Assembly (NCBI GenBank): GCA_022771695.1
Contig: JALEKJ010000039.1
Coordinates: 1 to 41,539, forward strand
From: Roseburia sp.
Lineage (GTDB): Bacteria > Bacillota > Clostridia > Lachnospirales > Lachnospiraceae
Length of the DNA: 41,539 nt
Reading direction: 5' to 3'
Positions within the stretch are counted from its first letter, which is position 1; every line of letters begins with the position of its first letter. Under the pieces are notes generated by a model. That model did no database searches and had not been told where the DNA came from. It worked only from the letters and a program-made list of their open reading frames with translations. The position numbers were made by a program, and so were the translations under genes. Positions 1-7,125 of the stretch are shown in pieces.

Positions 1-87
1 ACAACCATGAACATATATGCCGAGGCAACAGAGAGCAAAAAGAAAGAATCATTTGAGAACCTGGAAGGAAAAATAAAAATATCATAG
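1..87 (+). CDS. Tyrosine recombinase (integrase), C-terminal end only
   Basis: The first 28 codons read straight from the window edge to a TAG stop at 85-87. They contain TTMNIYAEAT, the typical catalytic-tyrosine block of Tn916/phage-type tyrosine recombinases (the Tyr is the nucleophile that attacks DNA), followed by the charged tail these proteins usually end with. Everything upstream is outside the window, so the other active-site residues cannot be checked. It points toward the defence cluster on the right and is followed directly by a hairpin terminator. It suggests the end of an integrated element or island. Identification rests on one short motif, but the motif is characteristic. Confidence 0.8.
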   Translation, partial: TTMNIYAEATESKKKESFENLEGKIKIS

Positions 88-90
88 TGG

Positions 91-125
91 AAGCCCTTGG
101 AGATCGTGAGCCTCTGAGGGCTTTT
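91..125 (+). terminator. Terminator of the integrase gene
   Basis: AAGCCCT at 91-97 pairs with AGGGCTT at 117-123, and a short T run follows. It lies 4 nt after the integrase stop codon, which fits an intrinsic terminator for that gene. Confidence 0.6.
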
Positions 126-476
126 CTGATGCAGGCCACCCCTGCTGCCGCTTGGCTATTGTAGGAAATCAGGAAAACTGCTGCCAGGGCTCTTCCTGCT
201 GCCATTCTGAGGCTAAAATGCAGGGAGGTGTATTTCTTTGCATGGGGCCATTTGGGTGCCGATTTGAGGCAATCTGTGAGCGGAGGAAGCCTGCTGCCAC
301 TTCGAAGTATAATTATGCTGATCATGATTTATGATCGAGGAGAGGCCATATACATGATGGCCTGAGGCGGGGCTTATAACAGATCTGAGCTTGGCAGCAG
401 GGCAATGTATCTGTATTGTGGATCCTGAAGGCCTGGCCGGATTTAACCCACAATTTAACCCAATTCAAATACATTG

Positions 477-604
477 GATGAAGTTAGATGGAATATAGAG
501 GGCTAAAATAGGCAGGAAAAATGGCATTGCAGAGCAAGGGTATAATTAGATGAAATCAGATGAAAGTGGGGCTAAGCTAATCCCGACGATGAAGTCACTG
601 GATA
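477..604 (+). repeat. Three imperfect direct repeats, candidate integrase arm sites
   Basis: GATGAAGTTAGATGGAA (477-493), GATGAAATCAGATGAAA (549-565) and GATGAAGTCACTGGATA (588-604) share GATGAARTYA and partly agree beyond it. They lie in the same direction, 400-520 bp downstream of the integrase stop. Tyrosine recombinases of this type bind such arm repeats near element ends; that role here is inference. Confidence 0.35.
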
Positions 605-763
605 AATAAAGCCAGCATTTATAAGGCTTTACAGACTTTCTATCCTTAAGATTATGCAGAAATTATGCAAAATTTGCAGAAGATATGGAGCATAATGTAG
701 TGATTTGTAAAAGGATACAATGCGAAATACCTGAAAATTAAAGAGTTTTAACCAGTGTGTATG

Positions 764-800
764 GACCACTTTCAAGTGTAGACTTGGGAGTGGTCTTTTT
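764..800 (+). terminator. Strong intrinsic terminator with no gene just upstream
   Basis: GACCACTTTCAAGT (764-777) pairs with ACTTGGGAGTGGTC (782-795) across a GTAG loop: a 14-bp stem with two G-U pairs, followed by TTTTT. The nearest upstream coding end is the integrase stop almost 680 nt away. Confidence 0.8.
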
Positions 801-1083
801 GCGTTTGTGGAGATTTGAGATGAGATAGATATGTTGACAGGAGGGGCATCTGTGCTAGGCTGGTGGCTACAAGGAAACAGGATTGATGGGATGGATAAGA
901 GCCGATCTGGTGTCTGCTTTAATGCCATAGAAGCACGGATGCGGGTTCATGCTGTCAGCATGAGGACAGAAATGGAGATTTTATAGATATCATTAATTTT
1001 CATTTATGATAAAAGAGGGTAAACATGATAGTATATTATGGTAGATGGAAATATAATACGAAATAGCATATTTGGAGGAGAAA

Positions 1084-2544
1084 ATGACGGAAGATATTTT
1101 AGAGCTATTCGATAAAGAAACGGGTGCTATTAGCAGGGATAATGAGGAGGAGATAGCAGAATTAAACAGTAAAGCAAATGAAATTAGAGATGAGTTTGCC
1201 AAGATTTCAAAACATAAACAATTAGGACAGAGTATGCAGGAACTTTTGGCGGTAGAATTATATGTTCTCGATGATACGGATAAACCTAAATATGTGTTGA
1301 GTGTCTTTGGCAAAGTGAGAGATGAAGTAGAAAAAATATGTAGGAAAGCTGTCGATAACTTTATTTTTAATGAGAATTATGCTTTTCATAAGTATCACGA
1401 CCAGTTGGAGAGAGAGTTTTCTTGTGTTATCGGAAAAAGTTTGAATGAATCAATACCAGAAAGTGGATTTTGGTGTTCAACAGCGGACATAAGCATGACA
1501 GTGCTTGGTGTTCAGACATACTTATTTTACGTTATCAAATTTGATAGAAATAGATTAAATAATAGTATTACATTCAATAAAGAGCGTCATCCACTTATAG
1601 AGGAGTTGCGGATTGAATGGGAATTAAGATTTGGAAAGTATTTTAGCATGACTAAAAAGATTAACTATAATGAATTGTTTAGAAGGGCATCTGCGCGAGA
1701 AAGATTTTTATACAACTATCAAGATGATTTGAATGCTTTGTCAGCAATGAAGTATGAGAATAAAATTAACAGAGGAAGTATAATGGCATTACAATTGCAT
1801 CGAGATGACTCGTATGAGGAAATAACAAAAAATTATGATATTTCATTAAGACTATCTGCTCCAATTAAGATTACACCTGAAAATTATAAGACACTTAGAA
1901 AGTTATTAGAAATAACACAAAAAGAATTATCTTTGCTTATGAATGACCAAGGAGAGGTGTTTGCAATTGGAAAGATGGGTAAACAACCAAGCCGAACCTA
2001 TTACAAGATTTGTTTTACGAATTTTTTAGAATGGAAGTTTTATAAGAATGGCGAAGAATATCTTCGCTTTAGCAATATGCTCCCATCATTTCCAGAAATG
2101 GGAACAGGAATTCAACAAGAGGATATTGAACGATTAATCATGACCTTTGGAGATAGTCATCTCTCTAAACTTGAAGAAATAATTGAGGGTGCAACAAATC
2201 AAAGTCATGGAACAATGGTTGTATTTGCCGAAAATGCAGAAGAAGAGGCTAATAGATTGGCGATATCTGGGATACGGATTAGTCCTACAGTAATGATAAA
2301 AGAATTGGTTGAGTCAGCGACTAGCATAGATGGGGCACTGATTTGCGATGAAAAAGGAAAATGTTATGCAATTGGAACAATTCTTGATGGAGATGCTTCT
2401 GATATAGGAGATCCATCGAGAGGTGCGAGATATAATTCGGCGCTTCGTTATAGAAATCAACAAAAAAGTAAGGGAAAAAAGACATTTATTGTAGTTGTTT
2501 CGGAAGATAAGTATATCAATTGCATATCAACTGAAGTGGATTAG
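1084..2544 (+). CDS. Protein with C-terminal DisA_N (diadenylate-cyclase-like) domain
   Basis: 486 aa. I chose ATG 1084 because GGAGG (1074-1078) sits 5 nt before it; the in-frame TTG at 1072 overlaps that site. The last ~110 residues resemble the DisA_N/DAC fold that makes cyclic di-AMP: a DGA motif at 416-418 and a glycine-rich stretch leading to RGARYNSALRY at 446. In classical DisA and CdaA the second motif is RHR; here it is RYN, so activity or product may differ. The first ~370 residues are not recognised and could be a sensor. It has no HhH DNA-binding region as in DisA. It starts the defence cluster, and a perfect hairpin closes the gene. The domain call is fairly firm; function is open: signal synthase, ligand sensor or dead homologue. 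Confidence 0.65.
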   Translation: MTEDILELFDKETGAISRDNEEEIAELNSKANEIRDEFAKISKHKQLGQSMQELLAVELYVLDDTDKPKYVLSVFGKVRDEVEKICRKAVDNFIFNENYAFHKYHDQLEREFSCVIGKSLNESIPESGFWCSTADISMTVLGVQTYLFYVIKFDRNRLNNSITFNKERHPLIEELRIEWELRFGKYFSMTKKINYNELFRRASARERFLYNYQDDLNALSAMKYENKINRGSIMALQLHRDDSYEEITKNYDISLRLSAPIKITPENYKTLRKLLEITQKELSLLMNDQGEVFAIGKMGKQPSRTYYKICFTNFLEWKFYKNGEEYLRFSNMLPSFPEMGTGIQQEDIERLIMTFGDSHLSKLEEIIEGATNQSHGTMVVFAENAEEEANRLAISGIRISPTVMIKELVESATSIDGALICDEKGKCYAIGTILDGDASDIGDPSRGARYNSALRYRNQQKSKGKKTFIVVVSEDKYINCISTEVD

Positions 2545-2582
2545 AAATTAGCAAGAGGATTGAAAATCCTCTTGCTAATTTT
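2545..2582. terminator. Perfect hairpin, probably two-way terminator
   Basis: AAATTAGCAAGAGGATT (2545-2561) and its exact complement (2565-2581) enclose a 3-nt loop directly after the stop codon. The A/T-rich ends allow termination on either strand. It separates the DisA_N gene from the methyltransferase genes. Confidence 0.8.
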
Positions 2583-2650
2583 ATATAACCTAGAGAATCA
2601 ATGTATAGATTTTTATAATTATTTACGATACAATATAACAAATAATTAGA

Positions 2651-2666
2651 AGGAGGGATTTTTATA
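2651..2666 (+). promoter_or_regulatory. Ribosome site followed by ATA instead of ATG
   Basis: AGGAGGG (2651-2657), six bases, then ATA (2664-2666), in frame with the HPPY methyltransferase. No ATG, GTG or TTG lies in frame between the upstream stop (2643) and TTG 2691. Either ATA is used as a rare start or an ATG has mutated. Confidence 0.5.
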
Positions 2667-2690
2667 AGATTAGAACCATATAATTTTGAG

Positions 2691-3404
2691 TTGGAATCAA
2701 CAACGGTCTGGTCATTCCCGGACAGAGGAAGTTGGGCAACTCATTCAGGGAAGTACAGAGGTAATTGGTCGCCCTATGTGCCAAGGAATCTGATACTTCG
2801 TTATTCAAAGCCAGGAGATTGGGTCTTAGATCAATTCATGGGTAGCGGCACAACGTTAGTTGAAGCTAAGCTACTAAATCGAAATGCGATTGGTGTTGAT
2901 ATCAATCCGCAGTCAGTTTCAATTTCTGAAACAAATTTACAATTCCAATGTGATACAACCTCAAAAGTGTATGTTAGAAATGGAAGTGCAACGGCTTTGC
3001 CTTTTATCAAGGATAGTTGTATTGACTTTATTTGCACACATCCACCTTATGCGAATATTATCAAGTACAGTAAAGGAATTGAGAATGACATTTCTTTGTT
3101 ATCTGTGGATGATTTTTTGACAGAAATGCGAAAAGTCGCATCAGAAGCATACAGAGTTCTTAAAAATGGAAAGATGTGTGCTATTATGATGGGCGATATG
3201 CGAAAGTATGGCAAGGTTATTCCGTTGGGATTTAGGGTTATGGAATGTTTTTTAAAGGCAGGTTTTGTATCAAAAGATATTATTATCAAAGAGCAACATA
3301 ATTGTAAGTCTACGGAATATTGGGAGAATCGAGACAATAATTTCCTTCTTCTCGCGCATGAGTATATTTTTGTGTTTCAAAAGTATGAGGTGTGTAGAGG
3401 TTGA
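2691..3404 (+). CDS. DNA methyltransferase (N6-A/N4-C amino type, HPPY motif)
   Basis: 237 aa from TTG 2691, the only standard start codon in reach. Motif I (FMGSGTT, 49-55) binds S-adenosylmethionine and comes before the catalytic HPPY motif (117-120), a common variant of DPPY/SPPY in amino-methyltransferases. Target sequence cannot be told. The start is odd: the only good ribosome site, AGGAGGG at 2651-2657, is 33 nt upstream of the TTG, the frame is open back to a TAA at 2643, and ATA 2664 sits 6 nt after the site. Reading from there adds nine residues (start codon, then RLEPYNFE) which look like a natural N-terminus. There is no cognate endonuclease next to it other than the DpnII-type one, so it may be solitary, part of the GATC system, or a partner of the DisA_N gene. 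Confidence 0.8.
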   Translation: MESTTVWSFPDRGSWATHSGKYRGNWSPYVPRNLILRYSKPGDWVLDQFMGSGTTLVEAKLLNRNAIGVDINPQSVSISETNLQFQCDTTSKVYVRNGSATALPFIKDSCIDFICTHPPYANIIKYSKGIENDISLLSVDDFLTEMRKVASEAYRVLKNGKMCAIMMGDMRKYGKVIPLGFRVMECFLKAGFVSKDIIIKEQHNCKSTEYWENRDNNFLLLAHEYIFVFQKYEVCRG

Positions 3405-3413
3405 AAATACTGG

Positions 3414-3442
3414 TTGTTATTTTGGCATTTCCCACTTATAAT
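3414..3442 (+). promoter_or_regulatory. Putative promoter of the DpnII-type operon
   Basis: TTGTTA (3414-3419), a 17-nt spacer and a perfect TATAAT (3437-3442) lie 46 nt before the Dam-like methylase start. The -10 is consensus, the -35 is partial. It would let the GATC set be transcribed apart from the upstream methyltransferase. Confidence 0.45.
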
Positions 3443-3488
3443 ATGTTTGTGATTTTCTATTTGATTTGAACTAGGAAAAGAGGTCAAA

Positions 3489-4322
3489 ATGAGTCATTCA
3501 AGTGTTGCTCCATTTGTGAAATGGGCAGGTGGAAAACGCCAGTTGATTCCGCAAATTAGAGAGCGTATGCCAAAACAATATAATAATTATTACGAACCAT
3601 TTGTTGGTGGCGGTGCAGTAATCTTTGAATTGCTACCAGAGAATGCATTGATTAATGACATTAATAGAGCATTAATTAATGCATACCAAATGATTTGTGA
3701 ATACCCACAAAAATTTTTGCATGAAATCAATAGATTGGATGCAGAAATGTGGGAAGATGGAAAAGAGTATTATTACTCGTTAAGAGAACATTATAATGAT
3801 AAATTGATGAAGAGTGAGTTTGATGTGGAGTTGGCTGCATTATTTGTATTTATCAATAAGCACTGCTTTAATGGGTTATACAGAGTAAATGGCAAGGGAC
3901 TTTTTAATGTTCCATACAATAACAGCCGAAGAAATTCTGTTGATGAAAAATCAATTATGGAAATATCAGAGTTCTTAAAGGATGTTACGATTATTTCCGG
4001 AGATTTTGAAGTGGCTTGTGAGGGTGCCGGAGAAGGTGATTTTGTATTTATTGATAGTCCGTATGCACCTTTGAATCCTACATCATTTGAATCCTATACA
4101 AAAGAGGGATTCGATATAGAAAGTCATAGACGATTAGCAAATCTGTTTGATGAGTTGACAGCAAGGGGCTGCTATTGCATGCTTACAAATCATAATACAG
4201 AGCTGATTAATGAATTGTACGGCAACAAAGGCTACAAAATTGATGTTGTAAGCGTAAAAAGAATGATTAACTCTGATGCGTCTAACCGTGTCGGAGAAGA
4301 AGTTATTATATGTAACTATTAA
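3489..4322 (+). CDS. dpnM: Dam-family adenine methylase, DpnM-like (GATC)
   Basis: 277 aa, the usual size of D12-class Dam/DpnM enzymes that methylate adenine N6 in GATC. It has the SAM-binding block FVKWAGGK (9-16), the YEPFVGGGAV block (35-44), the NKHCFNGLYR segment (123-132) and a catalytic motif at 189-192. That motif reads DSPY where the family normally has DPPY, an unusual change at the second position. ATG 3489 follows an AGAGGT ribosome site. Its two downstream neighbours match DpnA and DpnII endonuclease, the order of the classical pneumococcal DpnII locus (dpnM-dpnA-dpnB). It should protect host GATC sites from the endonuclease, provided DSPY is active. Confidence 0.9.
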   Translation: MSHSSVAPFVKWAGGKRQLIPQIRERMPKQYNNYYEPFVGGGAVIFELLPENALINDINRALINAYQMICEYPQKFLHEINRLDAEMWEDGKEYYYSLREHYNDKLMKSEFDVELAALFVFINKHCFNGLYRVNGKGLFNVPYNNSRRNSVDEKSIMEISEFLKDVTIISGDFEVACEGAGEGDFVFIDSPYAPLNPTSFESYTKEGFDIESHRRLANLFDELTARGCYCMLTNHNTELINELYGNKGYKIDVVSVKRMINSDASNRVGEEVIICNY

Positions 4323-4334
4323 GGAGTCGAGATA

Positions 4335-5147
4335 ATGGAGAACTTATTTAAAAAGAAAGTGCCATTATATTTCGAGACAGAGGAATCGCAGCTTATTTTA
4401 GGTGATTCATTTAAAATTCTTACAAAGATGAAACCGGAATCTGTGGATATGATATTTGCAGACCCACCATATTTTTTGAGTAATGACGGTATCACTTGCC
4501 AAGGTGGGAAGATGGTTTCGGTAAATAAAGGCTCATGGGATAAACTTTCAGAGAGTGGAACCAGCGTCGAAGAGAAACATAGGTTTAACAGAAAGTGGAT
4601 TAGGTTATGTAAAAAAGCATTAAAACAAAATGGTACAATTTGGATATCTGGGACATTACACAATATATATTCGATTGGTATGGCATTGGAGCAGGAAGGC
4701 TTCAAAATAATCAATAACATAACTTGGCAGAAAACAAATCCACCACCAAACTTAGCATGTCGATGCTTCACGCATTCTACGGAAACCATTCTATGGGCAA
4801 AGAAGAATGATAAGAAGTCTCGGCATTTTTTTAATTATGAGAAAATGAAAGAGAATAACGGTGGCAAGCAAATGAAGGATGTGTGGATAGGTGCATTGAC
4901 AAAGCCTTCTGAAAAGAAAGAGGGTAAGCATCCAACACAGAAACCAGAATATTTGCTTGAAAGAATTGTGCTTGCATCTACGGAGGAAGGACAGGTTGTA
5001 TTAGATCCATTTTGTGGTTCCGGTACAACTGGTGTGGAAGCGGTTCGATGGAGCAGGAAGTTCATTGGAATTGAATTGAACGAAGAATATTTAAAAATAA
5101 GCAAAAGAAGATTGGAGAAGGAAATAAATGGCAAAAAGAGATTTTGA
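4335..5147 (+). CDS. dpnA: Second GATC-system methylase, DpnA-like
   Basis: 270 aa, close to pneumococcal DpnA (268). The motif order is that of beta-class amino-methyltransferases: catalytic ADPPYFLSNDG (DPPY at 43-46) first, then the SAM-binding DPFCGSGTTG (224-233) near the C-terminus, with the target-recognition region between. In the DpnII system DpnA methylates GATC and also accepts single-stranded DNA, which protects incoming DNA during transformation; that role here is by family only. It starts 12 nt after dpnM and overlaps dpnB by 20 nt, so the three genes are one transcription unit. Confidence 0.9.
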   Translation: MENLFKKKVPLYFETEESQLILGDSFKILTKMKPESVDMIFADPPYFLSNDGITCQGGKMVSVNKGSWDKLSESGTSVEEKHRFNRKWIRLCKKALKQNGTIWISGTLHNIYSIGMALEQEGFKIINNITWQKTNPPPNLACRCFTHSTETILWAKKNDKKSRHFFNYEKMKENNGGKQMKDVWIGALTKPSEKKEGKHPTQKPEYLLERIVLASTEEGQVVLDPFCGSGTTGVEAVRWSRKFIGIELNEEYLKISKRRLEKEINGKKRF

Positions 5148-6000
5148 TGACTGGTTATCAACTTTTACTGACAATATTAATTCATATACATACTATGTGG
5201 ATTTTGCCGGAGTTTATGCAAATGCACAGATTTTTAAGCGTGAGCTTGCGTTGATGCAGACTCTAATTGGAAGTAAGAATATACGCGAAGAATTTAAGAA
5301 CTTAGTGAATGACTATCCGGAAGTTTTAAAATGTATTCCGATATTACTGGCATTAAGAGAGTCAGTTGTTGCTGTCACAGATGAAGATGGTAGAAAAGAT
5401 TATAATTTCAAGTGTATGAATTATAGTCTGGATGATTATTGTGATTTTATGGAGAAAACAGGATTGTTTGATCTACTAGCAAATCATGTTGTATCAAACC
5501 TCTATGATTTAGCTGGCTTAGGAATCAATATTGGCTTGTCGTCAAATGGTCGTAAAAACAGAGGCGGACATCAGATGGAAGATTTGGTTGAAAGCTATAT
5601 TGTAAAGGCTGGATTTGTAAAAGATAAATCATATTTTAAAGAGATGTATTTGACGGAGATAGAAGATAAGTGGGGATATAATTTGACTAATATTTCGGCT
5701 GAGGGAACCAGTACAAAGCGTTTTGATTTTGTAATAAAGCCGGAAGGTTCCGCTAACGTATATGTATGTGAGTGCAACTGTTATAGTTCAGGCGGTTCGA
5801 AGCTAAATGAAACAGCCAGAAGTTTTAAAACAATTGCGTTGGAAACAGAAGGAATTCCGAATGTACATTTTGTTTGGTTCACGGATGGAGAGGGGTGGAA
5901 GTCTGCGAGACGAAATCTGAAAGAAACATTTGATGTGTTAGAAGATATTTATAACATTAACGATATGGACAATGGCATAATTAAAAAGATATTTGTTTAA
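5128..6000 (+). CDS. dpnB: Type II restriction endonuclease, DpnII/MboI family
   Basis: 290 aa (pneumococcal DpnII is 288). It is predicted to cut unmethylated GATC. The family's catalytic region is visible: KRFDFVI (D200), then VCECNCY (E215) and SGGSKLNE (221-228), the DpnII form of the PD-(D/E)XK nuclease core, in which the usual lysine is replaced. ATG 5128 lies inside the end of dpnA with a GGAGAAGGA ribosome site, so translation is coupled to the methylase. The next gene's in-frame codons begin immediately after the TAA. The call is firm from sequence motifs plus gene order. Confidence 0.9.
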   Translation: MAKRDFDDWLSTFTDNINSYTYYVDFAGVYANAQIFKRELALMQTLIGSKNIREEFKNLVNDYPEVLKCIPILLALRESVVAVTDEDGRKDYNFKCMNYSLDDYCDFMEKTGLFDLLANHVVSNLYDLAGLGINIGLSSNGRKNRGGHQMEDLVESYIVKAGFVKDKSYFKEMYLTEIEDKWGYNLTNISAEGTSTKRFDFVIKPEGSANVYVCECNCYSSGGSKLNETARSFKTIALETEGIPNVHFVWFTDGEGWKSARRNLKETFDVLEDIYNINDMDNGIIKKIFV

Positions 6001-6015
6001 TTGAAGGGAAAAACG

Positions 6016-7119
6016 ATGGATTATTGCGTGGTTTGTAAAAATGATGTGACCGAAGCAGAATATTTATTGATTGGGACAAATGTATACAAATCATGCCCAG
6101 GATGTTCTAAAAACGCCGGTGAACACGTTTTTTATGATTGCCCAAGTGCATTTGGAAGAACGGTTAAGCGTATTACAAGAAATAATCCGATGGGATTGCA
6201 GAGCCATTGTGGACGATGCAGAGCAAACAAAGTTGGACCTTATGATGATGGACTATTGTGTTCTGGTATCGAGAAAAAAGATGGTGTAATTATCAACGAA
6301 ATACGTTTTCTACCTATGAGTACAAATGTGTTTCCAACATATGATGAAGCGCGAGATTTTCTTTTGTATGATATGCTTGAGAGAGGTAATACATATTATT
6401 ATATGAAGTCGAAGATGGACTGCATAAATAATTCATTCGTTTTATTCCAATATGAAGCCCGATTGATAGGCTATGCCATTTTTGAAGAAGCATTTACATT
6501 GGATGAACCGCTATATGAAAATGGATCAGAGTATCATGGTTATTACAAGTTTAGAAAAAATAGCACTAAGGTTTTGACTACACCTATTACCGCAGAAATG
6601 TTTAAGATGATTGATGTGGAATTTAAAGGATTCAATCAAAGTCATCAAAGAAAACCGGTGGGAATGTTGCCTGCAATATTTGAATTGATTAATACTGGTA
6701 AAGGCATTGTTCAAGAAATAAAAGCGACAATTAATCTTCCGGAAGAGATAGATGAGGCGGAATTAGAAAATCTTAAAGAAGGGCAGAAAAAACAGATAGT
6801 AGTTAATGCGTATGAACGTAATCAGCAAGCGCGAAGACGTTGCTTAGAATATTATAGCAAGCTTAATAATGGAAAGATAAAGTGCGAGATATGTGGATTT
6901 GACTTTGGGGAAGTTTATGGAAAAGAATTTGAAGGTAAAATTCATATTCACCATATTAAGGAGATTTCGATGATTAGTGAAGAGTATGTTATTGATGCTA
7001 CAAAGGATTTAATCCCGATATGTCCTAATTGCCATATGGTGGCGCATAGTAGGAAACCAGCATTGAAGCCGGATGAGATTTGTAATTTAGTGAATAATAA
7101 CAAGTATAGAAAGAGGTAA
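6016..7119 (+). CDS. Zinc-finger HNH endonuclease, possible modified-DNA restriction enzyme
   Basis: 367 aa from ATG 6016, chosen because AAGGG (6004-6008) is 7 nt before it; the in-frame TTG at 6001 lies upstream of that site. The N-terminus has Cys pairs (CVVC at 4-7, CPGC, CGRC) that look like zinc fingers. The C-terminus is a clear HNH nuclease of McrA type: C290/C293, the HIHHI segment (H310, H312, H313), then CPNCH (C336, C339, H340). The middle (~90-205), with stretches such as LIGYAIFEEAF and YHGYYKFR, resembles a PUA/EVE-like fold used to read modified bases; this part is a guess. It sits 15 nt after dpnB and 6 nt before the ATPase gene, so it is cotranscribed with both. Confidence 0.75.
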   Translation: MDYCVVCKNDVTEAEYLLIGTNVYKSCPGCSKNAGEHVFYDCPSAFGRTVKRITRNNPMGLQSHCGRCRANKVGPYDDGLLCSGIEKKDGVIINEIRFLPMSTNVFPTYDEARDFLLYDMLERGNTYYYMKSKMDCINNSFVLFQYEARLIGYAIFEEAFTLDEPLYENGSEYHGYYKFRKNSTKVLTTPITAEMFKMIDVEFKGFNQSHQRKPVGMLPAIFELINTGKGIVQEIKATINLPEEIDEAELENLKEGQKKQIVVNAYERNQQARRRCLEYYSKLNNGKIKCEICGFDFGEVYGKEFEGKIHIHHIKEISMISEEYVIDATKDLIPICPNCHMVAHSRKPALKPDEICNLVNNNKYRKR

Positions 7120-7125
7120 TATAAC

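Larger units (their letters stand above)
88..1083. other. Gene-free accessory DNA next to the integrase
   Basis: About 1 kb with no convincing gene. It holds two intrinsic terminators (91-125 and 764-800), three imperfect direct repeats with a GATGAARTYA core (477, 549 and 588), a 12-bp-period pair of ATTTAACCCA (441 and 453), four copies of CTGCTGCC (142, 178, 196, 291) with one inverted copy near 392, and a palindrome at 947-963. Short direct repeats just outside an integrase gene are what integrase arm-binding and attachment regions look like, but no duplicated att core could be matched to the right-hand side of the cluster by eye. Confidence 0.5.

Noticed and set aside
152-928. Short open frames on both strands in the gene-free kilobase (for example 152-334 plus and 629-928 minus)
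   Set aside because: No ribosome sites, no recognisable protein features, and the minus-strand one runs across a strong plus-strand terminator.
1084-2544. Reading the first defence gene as true DisA or CdaA
   Set aside because: No HhH DNA-binding region or membrane segments, the RHR motif is altered, and the conserved domain is at the C-terminus.
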